Source of the DNA: Microbacterium sp. RU1D
GTDB lineage: Bacteria > Actinomycetota > Actinomycetes > Actinomycetales > Microbacteriaceae
Direction: 5' to 3'
Length of the DNA stretch: 64,000 bases
NCBI RefSeq assembly: GCF_900156435.1
Contig: NZ_FTPQ01000002.1
Span: forward strand, 496,001 to 560,000
The notes beneath the pieces are model-generated. The model searched no databases and was not told the DNA's origin. It worked only from the letters and a program-made list of their open reading frames with translations. Below are positions 54,262 through 63,463 of this stretch, one piece after another; the first letter of the stretch is position 1, and every line of letters begins with the position of its first letter. Position numbers and translations under genes: made by a program.

Positions 54262-54858
54262 TCACAGATTCGCGAGCAACGGCGCCAGCTCGACGAACGC
54301 CCGCGCCCGGTGCGACGCGGCGTTCTTCTCCTCGGCGCTCCACTGCCCCACGGTGCGCTCGGCGCCGTCGGGCTGGCCGTCGGGGACGAAGATCGGGTCG
54401 TAGCCGAAGCCGCCCGGGCCTGCGGGCGCGGTCGCCAGGCGACCGGGCCAGCGTCCCTCGACGACGTCTTCCGTGCCGTCGGGGCGCACGAGCGCGATCA
54501 CCGAGACGAACTGCGCCGCGCGGTGCGGGTCGGCGACGTCGGACAACTGGTCGAGCAGCAGCTCGAGGTTCGCCGTGGCGTCTTTCTTGTGCCCGGCCCA
54601 ATAGGCCGAGAACACACCGGGCGACCCCCCGAGCACGTCGACGGCGACGCCGGAGTCATCCGCCAGGGCCGGAAGTCCCGTGTGCGCCGCCGCCGCCCGC
54701 GCCTTGATCAGCGCGTTGGCGGCGAAGGTGACGCCGTCCTCGACCGGCTCGGGCCCGTCGTAGCCGACGACCTCGAGGTCGGGGCGGACGGCCGCGACGA
54801 TCGCCTGGAACTCCTCGACCTTGTGCGGGTTGTGCGTGGCGAGGACGACGCGGGCCAT
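54262..54858 (-). CDS. rdgB: Non-canonical purine NTP pyrophosphatase (RdgB/HAM1)
   Basis: A 198-residue enzyme that hydrolyses ITP, dITP and XTP to monophosphates. The N-terminal VLATHNPHKVEEFQAIV has the TxxNxxK signature, and PALADDSGVAVDVLGGSPGV has the metal-binding aspartates. FGYDPIFVPDG and SAEEKNAASHRARA are the C-terminal nucleotide motifs. Its start follows the rph stop by one base (TGAGATG), so it is coupled to rph, an order common in bacteria. Confidence 0.95.
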   Translation of the reverse strand: MARVVLATHNPHKVEEFQAIVAAVRPDLEVVGYDGPEPVEDGVTFAANALIKARAAAAHTGLPALADDSGVAVDVLGGSPGVFSAYWAGHKKDATANLELLLDQLSDVADPHRAAQFVSVIALVRPDGTEDVVEGRWPGRLATAPAGPGGFGYDPIFVPDGQPDGAERTVGQWSAEEKNAASHRARAFVELAPLLANL

Positions 54859-54859
54859 C

Positions 54860-55585
54860 TCAGGCCTCGAGAGCCGCGGTCTGGATGCCGCGCAGGTCGG
54901 CGCAGCCGTTCACGCCCAGCTCGAGCAGCCGGTCGAGCTCCGCCTTGTCGAACGGCGCGCCCTCGGCGGTGCCCTGCACCTCGACGAACAGGCCGCGGCC
55001 GGTGACGACGACGTTCATGTCGGTCTCGGCGCGCACATCCTCGACATAGGCGAGGTCGAGCATCGGCTCGCCGTCGATGATGCCCACCGACACCGCGGCG
55101 ACCGAGTCGCGCAGCACCTCGGACCGCTGCGCGATGAACTTCTTCTCACGGCCCCAGGCGATGGCATCCGCCAAGGCGACGTAGGCGCCGGTGATGGCGG
55201 CGGTGCGGGTGCCCCCGTCGGCCTGCAGCACGTCGCAGTCGATGACGATGGTGTTCTCGCCGAGCGCCTTCGTGTCGACGACGGCCCGGAGGGCACGACC
55301 GATCAGGCGCGAGATCTCATGCGTTCGACCGCCGACCTTGCCCTTGATGCTCTCGCGGTCGTTGCGGCTGTTCGTCGCGCGCGGCAGCATCGCGTACTCG
55401 GCCGTGACCCAGCCCTTGCCCTTGCCGGTCAGCCAGCGCGGCACGCCGTTCGTGAACGACGCGGTGCAGAGCACCTTGGTGCCGCCGAACGTGATGAGCG
55501 CAGAACCTTCGGCATGCGCCGACCAGCCGCGCTCGATGGTCACGGGGCGCAGCTGGTCGTTCTCGCGGCCGTCTGTGCGGGTCAT
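54860..55585 (-). CDS. rph: Ribonuclease PH
   Basis: A 241-residue phosphorolytic exoribonuclease that trims tRNA 3' ends. [37 protein letters not shown] and [12 protein letters not shown] are the family motifs, and the phosphate-binding [17 protein letters not shown] segment is intact. Length is normal. It lies 36 bases after murI on the same strand and is followed by rdgB, giving a murI-rph-rdgB operon. Confidence 0.96.
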   Translation of the reverse strand: MTRTDGRENDQLRPVTIERGWSAHAEGSALITFGGTKVLCTASFTNGVPRWLTGKGKGWVTAEYAMLPRATNSRNDRESIKGKVGGRTHEISRLIGRALRAVVDTKALGENTIVIDCDVLQADGGTRTAAITGAYVALADAIAWGREKKFIAQRSEVLRDSVAAVSVGIIDGEPMLDLAYVEDVRAETDMNVVVTGRGLFVEVQGTAEGAPFDKAELDRLLELGVNGCADLRGIQTAALEA

Positions 55586-55620
55586 GGGGTCCTCCTCAGG
55601 ACGGGAATGGATGCCGCGCC

Positions 55621-56439
55621 TCAGCGCGGCAGGTCGATGGCGCCGGTCTGCACGAGCTGTACCTCGCGCACCTCCCGGCCCATGAGGCGGTGCGCCAGGC
55701 GCAGGAAATCGTCGGCCGACGAGCCCGTGGCTTCGTAGCGATGGCTCGGCACGGCATCCGGGCTCGCCAGAAGGTCGCGGGACACGAGCTGGCGGAAAAC
55801 GTCTTTCGCGGTCTCGCTGTCACTCGAGACGAGGCTGACGTCGGGGCCCATGACGTAACTGATCGCCCCCTCGAGGAAGGGGTAGTGGGTGCAGCCGAGC
55901 ACGAGCGTGTCGACGTCTGCGTGTCGCAGCGGGGCGAGGTACTGCTCGGCGGTGGCGAGCACCTCCGAAGAGTCGGTGACGCCGGCCTCGACGAACTCGA
56001 CGAACCGTGGGCACGCCTCCGCGAACACGGTGAGGCGCTCGTTCACCTCGAGCATGTCCTGGTACGCCCGGGAGCCGATCGTTCCGGTCGTGCCGATGAC
56101 GCCGATACGGCCGTTGCGGGTGGTCGACATCGCCGTGCGCACGGCGGGGCCGATCACCTCGACCACGGGAACGTCGTAGCGCTCGCGCGCATCGCGCAGC
56201 ATGGCGGCGGATGCCGTGTTGCAGGCGATGACGAGCATCTTCACGCCCTGCTCGACGAGGGTGTCGAGCACCTCGAGCGAGTACTTGCGCACGTCGGCGA
56301 TGGGCTTCGGCCCGTAGGGCGAGCGGGCGGTGTCGCCGATGTAGAGGATGGACTCGCGCGGCAACTGCGCTGACACGGCCCGGGCGACGGTGAGACCGCC
56401 GACTCCCGAGTCGAAGATCCCGATCGGCGCGTCATCCAT
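55621..56439 (-). CDS. murI: Glutamate racemase
   Basis: A 272-residue racemase that supplies D-glutamate for peptidoglycan. Both catalytic cysteines are present, in [12 protein letters not shown] and [12 protein letters not shown]. The N-terminal [17 protein letters not shown] and GDTARSPYG motifs bind substrate. The ATG at 56439 lies eight bases after TAGGCT (leaderless). The prfB promoter has the same TAGGCTTGATCCC string. First gene of the murI-rph-rdgB operon, divergent from pncB. Confidence 0.96.
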   Translation of the reverse strand: MDDAPIGIFDSGVGGLTVARAVSAQLPRESILYIGDTARSPYGPKPIADVRKYSLEVLDTLVEQGVKMLVIACNTASAAMLRDARERYDVPVVEVIGPAVRTAMSTTRNGRIGVIGTTGTIGSRAYQDMLEVNERLTVFAEACPRFVEFVEAGVTDSSEVLATAEQYLAPLRHADVDTLVLGCTHYPFLEGAISYVMGPDVSLVSSDSETAKDVFRQLVSRDLLASPDAVPSHRYEATGSSADDFLRLAHRLMGREVREVQLVQTGAIDLPR

Positions 56440-56699
56440 GGGGATCAAGCCTACCGGGCGGGCGAGGTCGAGCTCGGGTGCGCCGAGCTCCGGACCTCGG
56501 GCTACGCAGATGCAGGGAGGGGGCGGGCGGATCGCGGCGCGGCATGGGCGGTGAGGCGCGCACACCTCCTGCGATGACGGCGCCTCCCACCCGCCCCGAG
56601 CCCGATCCCGCACGAGGTGCAGGAGGTGTGCCGGGATGCCCCTGTCAACCACCGACGGAACGCGCGGGCTTCACCCGAGTGCCGCAATAGGCTGGCGCG

Positions 56700-58025
56700 A
56701 TGAGCCGCAGCACCGCCCTGCACACCGACCGCTACGAACTCACGATGCTCGACGCGGCCCTCCGCGACGGCACGGCCCAGCGCCGATGCGTCTTCGAGGT
56801 GTTCGGGCGGCGTCTCTCGGGCGGTCGCCGGTTCGGCGTGGTCGCCGGCACGGGCCGCCTGCTCCACGCCATCCAGGACTTCCGCTTCGGCGACGACGAA
56901 CTGCGCTACCTCCGGGACGAGAGAGTCGTGGATGCCCCCACCCTCGACTTCCTCGCGGATTACCGCTTCACGGGGTCGGTGACCGGCTATCGCGAAGGCG
57001 AGATCTACTTCCCGGGCTCCCCGCTGCTCACCATCGAGGGCACCTTCGCCGAGGCGGTGCTCCTGGAGACGTTGGCACTCAGCATCCTGAACTACGACTC
57101 GGCGGTCGCGACCGCCGCGGCGCGCATGAGCGTGGCCGCCGGAGACCGCCCGCTCGCAGAGATGGGCTCGCGCCGCGCGAGCGAGGAGGCGGCGGTCGCC
57201 GCCGCCCGCGCCGCCTACATCGCCGGCTTTTCGGCGACGAGCAACCTCGAGGCCGGTCGCCGCTGGGGCGTGCCCACGATGGGCACTGCCGCGCACGCGT
57301 GGACGCTGCTGCACGACAGCGAGGAGGACGCGTTCCGCTCGCAGGTGGAGGCGCTCGGCAGCGGGACGACCCTTCTCGTCGACACCTACGACATCGCCGA
57401 GGGCGTGCGCACCGCCGTGCGCGTCGCCGGCAGCGGACTCGGCGGCGTACGCATCGACTCCGGCGATCTGCCCATCGTGGCGGGCGAGGTGCGGGCGCAG
57501 CTGGACGAGCTCGGCGCCACCGACACCCGCATCACCGTGACGAGCGACCTCGACGAGTACGCCCTCGCCGCGCTGGCGGCATCCCCGGTGGACTCCTACG
57601 GCGTGGGTACGTCGGTCGCGACCGGGTCGGGCGTCCCGACTGCGGGACTGGTCTTCAAGCTCGTGGCGCGCGAGGCCGCTGACGGCTCGTGGGTGGGCGT
57701 GGCGAAGGCCTCCGCGCAGAAGGCGTCGCACGGAGGGCGCAAGGCCGCCTTCCGCACGCTCGACGCGGGCACCGCGACCTCGGAACTCATCGTCGTGAGC
57801 GACGGCTTCGAGGAGCTGTCGACGGCGGCCGAGCACCCCGACTCGCGGGCCCTGCAGACGACCCTCATGCGCGACGGCGAAGCGGATGCCGACGCCCTCG
57901 GCGCCACCGGCGTGCAAGCCGCGCGATCCCACCACGCGCGCGTGCGCGAGGAGCTGCCCGTGCGGGCGCTCGCGCTGAGCAAGGCCGACCCCGCCCTGCC
58001 CACGGAGTACCGCGAGGCGCGCTGA
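56700..58025 (+). CDS. pncB: Nicotinate phosphoribosyltransferase
   Basis: A 441-residue enzyme that joins nicotinate to PRPP in NAD salvage. It starts MSRSTALHTDRYELTMLDAA; the DRYELTM motif is diagnostic. EMGSRRASEEAAVAAARAAY, GTAAHAW and VRIDSGDLP are further NAPRTase motifs. TAGGCT lies six bases before the ATG, so the mRNA is probably leaderless. Its 3' end is followed by a 17-bp tandem repeat array. Divergent from murI. Confidence 0.95.
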   Translation: MSRSTALHTDRYELTMLDAALRDGTAQRRCVFEVFGRRLSGGRRFGVVAGTGRLLHAIQDFRFGDDELRYLRDERVVDAPTLDFLADYRFTGSVTGYREGEIYFPGSPLLTIEGTFAEAVLLETLALSILNYDSAVATAAARMSVAAGDRPLAEMGSRRASEEAAVAAARAAYIAGFSATSNLEAGRRWGVPTMGTAAHAWTLLHDSEEDAFRSQVEALGSGTTLLVDTYDIAEGVRTAVRVAGSGLGGVRIDSGDLPIVAGEVRAQLDELGATDTRITVTSDLDEYALAALAASPVDSYGVGTSVATGSGVPTAGLVFKLVAREAADGSWVGVAKASAQKASHGGRKAAFRTLDAGTATSELIVVSDGFEELSTAAEHPDSRALQTTLMRDGEADADALGATGVQAARSHHARVREELPVRALALSKADPALPTEYREAR

Positions 58026-58050
58026 GGTCGGGGCGCGTGCGGTTCGCGTG

Positions 58051-58169
58051 CGGCCGGGGGTTCGGTGCGGCCGGGGTTCGGGCGCGGCCGGGGTGTGCGC
58101 CTGGCCGGGGTTTTCGCGTGGCCGGGGTTCGGGCGCGGCCGGGGTGTGCGCCGGCCCGGGGTTCGCGTC
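58051..58169. repeat. 17-bp tandem repeat array (seven units)
   Basis: Units start at 58051, 58068, 58085, 58102, 58119, 58136 and 58153, all with a GGCCGGGG-type core. Units at 58068/58085 and 58119/58136 are identical pairs, so there is also a 51-bp higher-order repeat. It begins 25 bases past the pncB stop. Confidence 0.9.
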
Positions 58170-58208
58170 CGGGGGTTCGCGCGTCGAGCGCGTCCGGACG
58201 GAGAAGAA

Positions 58209-58241
58209 CGGCCCCTCACGCGCGGCTGCGCGGAGGGGCCG
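58209..58241 (-). terminator. Hairpin terminator after the DUF3039 gene
   Basis: CGGCCCCTC and GAGGGGCCG form a perfect nine-base stem continued by an inner GCGC/GCGC, seven bases beyond the DUF3039 stop. It also faces pncB transcription. Confidence 0.75.
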
Positions 58242-58247
58242 GGGGAC

Positions 58248-58514
58248 TCAGTTGACGAGCGACTCGTAGATCTCTTTGCACTGCGGGCACACCGGGAACT
58301 TCTCCGGGTCGCGGCCGGGCGTCCACTTCTTGCCGCACAGCGCGCGGACCGGCTTGCCGGTGATCGCCGACTCGAGGATCTTGTCCTTCTTGACGTAGTG
58401 CGAGAAGCGCTCGTGATCGCCGGGCTCGATGTTCTCTTCGCGGATGAGCTCTTCGAGCTCGCGATCGAGGGTCGCGAGACCCCCGCTGTCCGGTCTGTCG
58501 AGAGGCGTGCTCAT
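58248..58514 (-). CDS. DUF3039 domain protein
   Basis: An 88-residue protein typical of actinobacteria. HERFSHYVKKDKILESAITG, then GKPVRALCGKKWTPGRDPEK, then FPVCPQCKEIYESL match DUF3039. Three cysteines (LCGKK and CPQC) suggest a small zinc-binding site. Function unknown. TACACT lies eight bases before the ATG, so the mRNA may be leaderless. Confidence 0.9.
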   Translation of the reverse strand: MSTPLDRPDSGGLATLDRELEELIREENIEPGDHERFSHYVKKDKILESAITGKPVRALCGKKWTPGRDPEKFPVCPQCKEIYESLVN

Positions 58515-58565
58515 GGAGAGCCAGTGTAGCCGCGACCCCGGCTCACGGCTCGATCGGGTTCCGGC

Positions 58566-60095
58566 TCAGGTCGCCTCGGCGAACTCCATGAGCCGCGTCG
58601 CGCGGCGCTCGAACAGCAGCGCTCCGATCGCGACGCCCACGACCAGGACGGCGGCGCCCACTCCGATCCCCACCCACATGGCGAACATCGCATCGATGGT
58701 GTCGCCCCCGATCGCCGCCCACGTCAGCAGGATCGACGGCAGAGCCGCGGCGATGGCTCCCGCCATCACCAGGCCCTGGGCGACGACACCGCCCGAGTCG
58801 GTGCGTTGCGGCTGCTGGAACGGACTGTCGCCCGGACGCGACACGGCGTAGGGGGCGACGACCGACGACACGCTCGACAGGCCGAGCCCGGCGAGGAACA
58901 GCGCGGCGCACACGCCGATCATGGCCGGAAGGATCGCCCAGCGACCGTGGGCGACCACGGCGAGCGGGAGGGTCACCGCGAGAACCGGGATGCCGATGAG
59001 CAGCACCGGGACGAGCCGGCCGATGCGGTCGGGGGCTCCGCGCATGCCGCTGGCGATGTGCATCCAGAGGGCGGTGGAGTCGTAGGCGAGGTCGTTGTGC
59101 GGAAGCCAGCCGAAGAACAGGGCCATGATCGGCACGGGCAGCAGCACCGCGAGCTCGAAGGGCACGCCGGCGACGAGCAGGGGCACGGTCGAGACGACCG
59201 CGGCGATCGGCACGATGACCACGTTCACGATGTAGCGGCGATCGCGCAGCCAGTACGACAGGCTGCGCGCGGCAACCGCTCCTCCGGGCGTTCCGGGGAG
59301 GATCGCGAACCACCCGAGCCCGCCTCGCTCGCGGACGGCCACCGGACGGCGGGTGGTCGTGAGCAGCACGGTCACCAGGGCGAACCAGGTCAGGCCCAGG
59401 ACGGCGACGGTCACGAGGGCGACGACGAGGCTGCCGACGGCCGCGCCCACGGAGGGGGCCACCGCGATGCCCCAGGCGGCACCGATCGGCGTCCACGCGA
59501 GGATCTCGGCCGCGGACGCCAACTGCGTCGGAACCGCGCCGCGCCACTCGAGCGAGCCGAGGAACACGCCCACGGGCACGACGACCACGAGCACGGCGAC
59601 GAGATACACGCCCATCAGCTCCCGCGACCTCCGCGGCCGCTGCACCAGCGCACCGAGGGCCATACTGACCCGGGCGAGGAGCACGCACGTCGTGAGACCG
59701 AGGATCACGGATGCCGCGCTCGCCAGCACGGGAGCATCGTGAGCGCTCCAGGCGACGGCGAGGCCGATCCCGAGGACCAGGACGACCGCGACCGGGACGC
59801 TCAGGAACCCGGCGAGCAGCAGAGCGCCCGCGAGCGGCCGCGGCTCGGGCCCGACGACGGCGAAGCGGCGCGGATCGAGGGGGTCGATCGAGGCGGTGAC
59901 CGGTGGGCCCACCGCGAAGCCGAGCGTGACGGCGGAACCGGCGAGCACGGTGACGACGGCCGTGGTGAGTCGGTCGGAGTCGGCCAGGCCCGCGGCACTC
60001 ACCGCGGCGAAGATAGTCGCGCCGATCAGCACCACGACGCCGACGGCACGGCGCGCGACCTCGCGCGGGTCGCCCCGGAGGGCGCCCCACATCAT
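58566..60095 (-). CDS. ABC transporter permease (ABC-2-like)
   Basis: A 509-residue membrane protein with about 12 hydrophobic segments arranged as two similar halves, the form found in large actinobacterial ABC-2 exporters. I chose ATG at 60095 (MMWGALRGDPREVARR) because GAGG overlaps the ATPase stop seven bases upstream; a GTG at 60128 would overlap the ATPase gene by 25 bases. It is the membrane partner of the upstream ATPase. Substrate unknown; drug, lipid or peptide export is likely. Confidence 0.85.
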   Translation of the reverse strand: MMWGALRGDPREVARRAVGVVVLIGATIFAAVSAAGLADSDRLTTAVVTVLAGSAVTLGFAVGPPVTASIDPLDPRRFAVVGPEPRPLAGALLLAGFLSVPVAVVLVLGIGLAVAWSAHDAPVLASAASVILGLTTCVLLARVSMALGALVQRPRRSRELMGVYLVAVLVVVVPVGVFLGSLEWRGAVPTQLASAAEILAWTPIGAAWGIAVAPSVGAAVGSLVVALVTVAVLGLTWFALVTVLLTTTRRPVAVRERGGLGWFAILPGTPGGAVAARSLSYWLRDRRYIVNVVIVPIAAVVSTVPLLVAGVPFELAVLLPVPIMALFFGWLPHNDLAYDSTALWMHIASGMRGAPDRIGRLVPVLLIGIPVLAVTLPLAVVAHGRWAILPAMIGVCAALFLAGLGLSSVSSVVAPYAVSRPGDSPFQQPQRTDSGGVVAQGLVMAGAIAAALPSILLTWAAIGGDTIDAMFAMWVGIGVGAAVLVVGVAIGALLFERRATRLMEFAEAT

Positions 60096-60103
60096 CGCCA
60101 GCC

Positions 60104-62473
60104 TCAGGCGGAGAACGTGTGCAACCACTCCAGGCCCTCCACGTCGCCCAGTCCACCGGCCAACTCGCGGAAGCGCTGCTCGAGCGTCGCCTCGCCGCGC
60201 ACCTCGTCGACGGTGCCCTCGGCCAGGACCTGCCCCGACACGATGACCGCCACGCGCGAGCAGACCCGCTCGACGAGCTCCATGCCGTGACTGGAGAGGA
60301 TCACGGTTCCTCCGTGGTCGACGTACGACCCGAGGATGTCGAGGATCACACCGCTGGAGACCGGGTCGACGGCCTCGAAGGGCTCGTCGAGCACCAGCAG
60401 CCGCGGTGAGTGGATCATCGCGCCCGCCAGCATCACCTTCTTGGTCATGCCCGCCGAGTAGTCGGATACGGGCCGGGCCAGCGCGTCCACCAGGTCGAAC
60501 GCCCGGGCCAAGTCGGCCGTACGGCTCTCGACGAGCGGAGCGGGCAGGCCGCGGAGGGCACCGTAGTACGACAGCAGCTGACGACCCGTGAGGCGATCGA
60601 AGGTGCGGAGCCGGTCGGGCAGTACCCCGATGAGCTTCTTCGCCTCGCGCGAACGCCTGCTCGCGTCGACGCCGTTGATCGTGACCGAGCCCCCGTCCGC
60701 GCGGAGCAGGCCAGCGATGATCGAGAGAGTGGTGGTCTTGCCCGCACCATTGGGGCCCACCAGCCCGTAGAACGAGCCGGCGGGCACGGTCAGGTCTATC
60801 GCATCGACGGCGCGGAGCTCACCGAACGACTTCGTGACGTTCCGCAGGGCCAGCACCGGGACGGCGGAGGCATCGTCCGCGGCGGACGAAGGCTGGTCGG
60901 CGGTGGACCGATCGGACGCGGTCGCGGCGGCGGATGCGGAGTCCTCGTCCTGCACGACGGGAGGCTCAGCGCCGGTCGCGGGCTCGTCCAAAGCGGGCTC
61001 GTCCAGAGCGGGCGCGTCCAGAGCAGACTCGTTCTGAGCGGTCTCGTCCAAAGCAGACGCGTCCGAAGCGGACTCGTCCACGACCGGCTCGTCGTCGGAG
61101 GATTCCTCCGCGGCGGTCAGCTCTTCGACGCGCACCTCGGGCGGCGTCGGATCTTCGCCGTCGGCCGCCTCTCCCGCGGGAACCTCCGGGACATCCAGCA
61201 CGAGAGTGGACTCATCCGACGACAGGGCGGCGCCCTGCTCTGCCTCGCCGTGGTCGCGGACGGGCTCGTCGCGGACCGGACCGTCGTCGGTGGCTGCCTC
61301 TGCGGTCGCCGTCTGCTCGCTCGAGGCGTCGTCGTCGGCGGGTCCCGCAGCGAGCGGTTCCCCTGCGACGAGCTCGTCGCCGTCGGATCCCGCGCGGACG
61401 GGTTCTTCGACGACCGGCTCCTCGACCGCGACATCGGCGGGCGTGGGGTCGGACGCCGCCGGGTCGGACGGCGGCGCCTCGCGGAACGTGGCGTCGGACG
61501 GCATGGCGTCGTGGGGCGCCGGTTCGGCGGCCGTCGCATCCGCCAACACCGGCTCAGCGCCGTCGGCGGGCACGGACTCATCGACGGCAGCCGTCTCCGC
61601 TCCGGCGGAGCCGGGTTCGACGGTCTCCGAAGCAGGCGCACCCGCTCCGTCGGCCGGGAAGGACGCGAGAGGCTGCGCCACCTCGCCGTCCGCGCCGTCG
61701 CCAGCGGCATCCGGAACCGGGTCGCCGGCGGCATCCGGAGTCGGAGCAGGCAGCGGAGGTCGCGGGGGGATCACGATGTCGTCGGACAGGACGACGGGCG
61801 CGTCCGCCTCGCGCGCGGGCTCGGCGGACCGGTCTCGCTCCGGTGCACTCGCGTCGGTCGGCGCGCCGGCCGTGGTCGGCTCTCCGACGAGCTCGGCGGT
61901 CTCGTCGGCGGAGGGGACGGCACCGGCGGGCGTGGCGGGCGTCTTCGCGGCCGGACGCTTCGCGGCGGCCTTCTTGGCGGCGGGCTTCTTGGCGGCGGGC
62001 TTGTCGGTCGCGGGCTTGGTCGTCGCAGACTTCGCCGTCGCGGCCTTCGCCGTCGCTGACTTCGCCGTTGCCTGCTTCGTCGTCGCAGACTTCGCCGTCG
62101 TCGACGAGGCCGTCGTCGACTTCGCCGTGCCGGCCGGCTTCTTCGCCGCGGGCGTCCGCGGCGCAGAAGACGTCGTCGCGGCACCACTCGCGCGAGGGGT
62201 GCGGGGCGCTCGAGGCTTCGGCGCGGAAGCCGCAGACTCGTCGATGTTCTCGACGGCGTCGCCGGTCTTCGCCGCCGCGGCGGCGCCGGGAGCGCGTCGC
62301 GGAGCACGCGGCGTCGTCGACCGCGGCGTCGTCGTCGTGCGCGGCGCGGAGGTTCGCGGAGCCCGCGGCGTGCGCGACTTCGCCGGCGTCGACGCAGCCG
62401 GTTCGACGCTCTCCGAACCGACCTCGGGGGAAGAGGACGATGGTTCAGGGGATTCCGGCAGCGAGGCTGTCAT
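60104..62473 (-). CDS. ABC transporter ATPase fused to a 537-residue disordered N-terminal extension
   Basis: A 789-residue protein. Residues 538-789 are a normal ABC ATPase: Walker A GPNGAGKTTT (573-582), signature YSAGMTKK (about 672), Walker B LLVLDEPFEAVDP (Glu697), and a switch His in SSHGMELVE. Residues 1-180 are basic and rich in Ala, Lys, Pro, Thr and Arg, with TAKSA-type pentapeptide repeats and an AAKKPAAKKAAAKR segment like histone H1 or nucleoid proteins. Residues 188-535 are acidic and Pro/Ala-rich with ALDEP repeats. No start codon suits a shorter protein. It pairs with the downstream permease. Confidence 0.85.
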   Translation of the reverse strand: MTASLPESPEPSSSSPEVGSESVEPAASTPAKSRTPRAPRTSAPRTTTTPRSTTPRAPRRAPGAAAAAKTGDAVENIDESAASAPKPRAPRTPRASGAATTSSAPRTPAAKKPAGTAKSTTASSTTAKSATTKQATAKSATAKAATAKSATTKPATDKPAAKKPAAKKAAAKRPAAKTPATPAGAVPSADETAELVGEPTTAGAPTDASAPERDRSAEPAREADAPVVLSDDIVIPPRPPLPAPTPDAAGDPVPDAAGDGADGEVAQPLASFPADGAGAPASETVEPGSAGAETAAVDESVPADGAEPVLADATAAEPAPHDAMPSDATFREAPPSDPAASDPTPADVAVEEPVVEEPVRAGSDGDELVAGEPLAAGPADDDASSEQTATAEAATDDGPVRDEPVRDHGEAEQGAALSSDESTLVLDVPEVPAGEAADGEDPTPPEVRVEELTAAEESSDDEPVVDESASDASALDETAQNESALDAPALDEPALDEPATGAEPPVVQDEDSASAAATASDRSTADQPSSAADDASAVPVLALRNVTKSFGELRAVDAIDLTVPAGSFYGLVGPNGAGKTTTLSIIAGLLRADGGSVTINGVDASRRSREAKKLIGVLPDRLRTFDRLTGRQLLSYYGALRGLPAPLVESRTADLARAFDLVDALARPVSDYSAGMTKKVMLAGAMIHSPRLLVLDEPFEAVDPVSSGVILDILGSYVDHGGTVILSSHGMELVERVCSRVAVIVSGQVLAEGTVDEVRGEATLEQRFRELAGGLGDVEGLEWLHTFSA
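60981..61080 (-). repeat. 15-bp coding repeats (ALDEP-type) in the ABC ATPase extension
   Basis: GGGCTCGTCCAAAGC-like units recur about six times in frame and encode the acidic pentapeptides ALDEP, ALDAP, ALDET and SALDA. They are part of the acidic half of the N-terminal extension. Confidence 0.8.
61994..62098 (-). repeat. 15-bp coding repeats (TAKSA-type) in the ABC ATPase extension
   Basis: Seven in-frame units encode TAKSA, TTKQA, TAKSA, TAKAA, TAKSA, TTKPA and TDKPA (residues 126-160). The regular Lys spacing gives a basic, histone-H1-like segment. Confidence 0.88.
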
Positions 62474-62626
62474 CGCACCAAACTACCAACGACCTCCGAC
62501 AGTGCCCGCAGGCGAGTCGCGCGGCGCAGTGATCCACCGGGATCACGAAAGCACAACGACCGGGGCGAATCATGCCATCTTTCAGGGCCTCCTCGCTACA
62601 GTTGATCGAACACGAAGGCGTGACAT

Positions 62627-62640
62627 TCCGGTGAACCGGA
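62627..62640. promoter_or_regulatory. Short palindrome in the leader of the nucleotidyltransferase gene
   Basis: TCCGGT-GA-ACCGGA is a perfect six-base inverted repeat, 30 bases before the TTG start and about 25 after a possible TACAGT -10 box at 62597. It could be an operator or an RNA hairpin. Confidence 0.4.
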
Positions 62641-62670
62641 CATGACGACTCATCCCCCCAGGAGCCAGCC

Positions 62671-63363
62671 TTGACAGTTCAGATCGTGATCCTCGCCGCG
62701 GGCATGGGCTCGCGGCTCGGCCGCAGCCTGCCGAAACCGCTCACGGCCCTCGCCGACGGCCGCAGCATCATGCAGCAGCAGCACGACAACATCCACGCCG
62801 CCTTCGGCGCCGGCGCGCGCATCACCACCGTCGTCGGATACCGCGCCGAGACCATCGTCGACGCCTTCCCGCGGGTCGACTACGTGTACAACGACCGCTA
62901 CGACCAGACCAACACGTCGAAGAGCCTGCTGCGCGCCCTCGCGAAGACGGGTCGCGGCGGCGTGCTGTGGATGAACGGCGACGTCGTCTTCGATCCGCAC
63001 GTCCTCCGCCGCGCCGCACACCTCGTCACCGATGACCGTTCGTTCGTGACGGTCGACACGGCCAAGGTCAGCGACGAAGAGGTCAAGTACACGGTGGATG
63101 CCGAGGGCTTCATCCACGAGCTGTCGAAGGTCGTGGTCGGCGGCATCGGCGAAGCCGTGGGCATCAACTACATCTCCTCGCGCGACAAGAAGACGCTGCA
63201 GCGCCACCTGCAGCGGGTCGACGACCAGGACTACTTCGAGCGGGGCATCGAACTCGCGATCGCCGAGGACGGGCTGCGCGTCGAGCCGCTCGACATCTCC
63301 GACCTGTACGCCGTCGAGGTCGACTTCGCCGAAGACCTCGAGCGGGCCAACCTCTTCGTCTGA
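62671..63363 (+). CDS. NTP-transferase (sugar-phosphate nucleotidyltransferase-like)
   Basis: A 230-residue protein of the nucleotidyltransferase fold. The N-terminal VILAAGMGSRLGRSLPKPLT is the NTP-binding signature with the conserved Arg and Lys. WMNGDVVFDP gives the metal-binding Asp, and EVDFAEDLERAN is the C-terminal metal site. Related enzymes transfer nucleotides to choline phosphate, sugar phosphates or inositol phosphate, so the product is uncertain. The start is TTG at 62671 with AGGAG six bases upstream; a TTG start suggests modest expression. Confidence 0.85.
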   Translation: MTVQIVILAAGMGSRLGRSLPKPLTALADGRSIMQQQHDNIHAAFGAGARITTVVGYRAETIVDAFPRVDYVYNDRYDQTNTSKSLLRALAKTGRGGVLWMNGDVVFDPHVLRRAAHLVTDDRSFVTVDTAKVSDEEVKYTVDAEGFIHELSKVVVGGIGEAVGINYISSRDKKTLQRHLQRVDDQDYFERGIELAIAEDGLRVEPLDISDLYAVEVDFAEDLERANLFV

Positions 63364-63420
63364 GTCCGGGGCGCCCTCCCGACGACGCTGCCGGCAGGGC
63401 GCATCGGCGCGCCGGACGGC

Positions 63421-63457
63421 ATCCTCTCCCCCGTCGTTCAGCCGCGCGGGAGAGGAT
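63421..63457 (+). promoter_or_regulatory. Hairpin that covers the ribosome binding site of the last gene
   Basis: ATCCTCTCCC (63421-63430) and GGGAGAGGAT (63448-63457) are exact 10-base complements with a 17-base loop. The right arm contains the GGGAGAGGA ribosome binding site that lies before the ATG at 63464. In mRNA the hairpin would block translation, or it may serve as terminator for the preceding gene. Confidence 0.65.
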
Positions 63458-63463
63458 GAGCGC

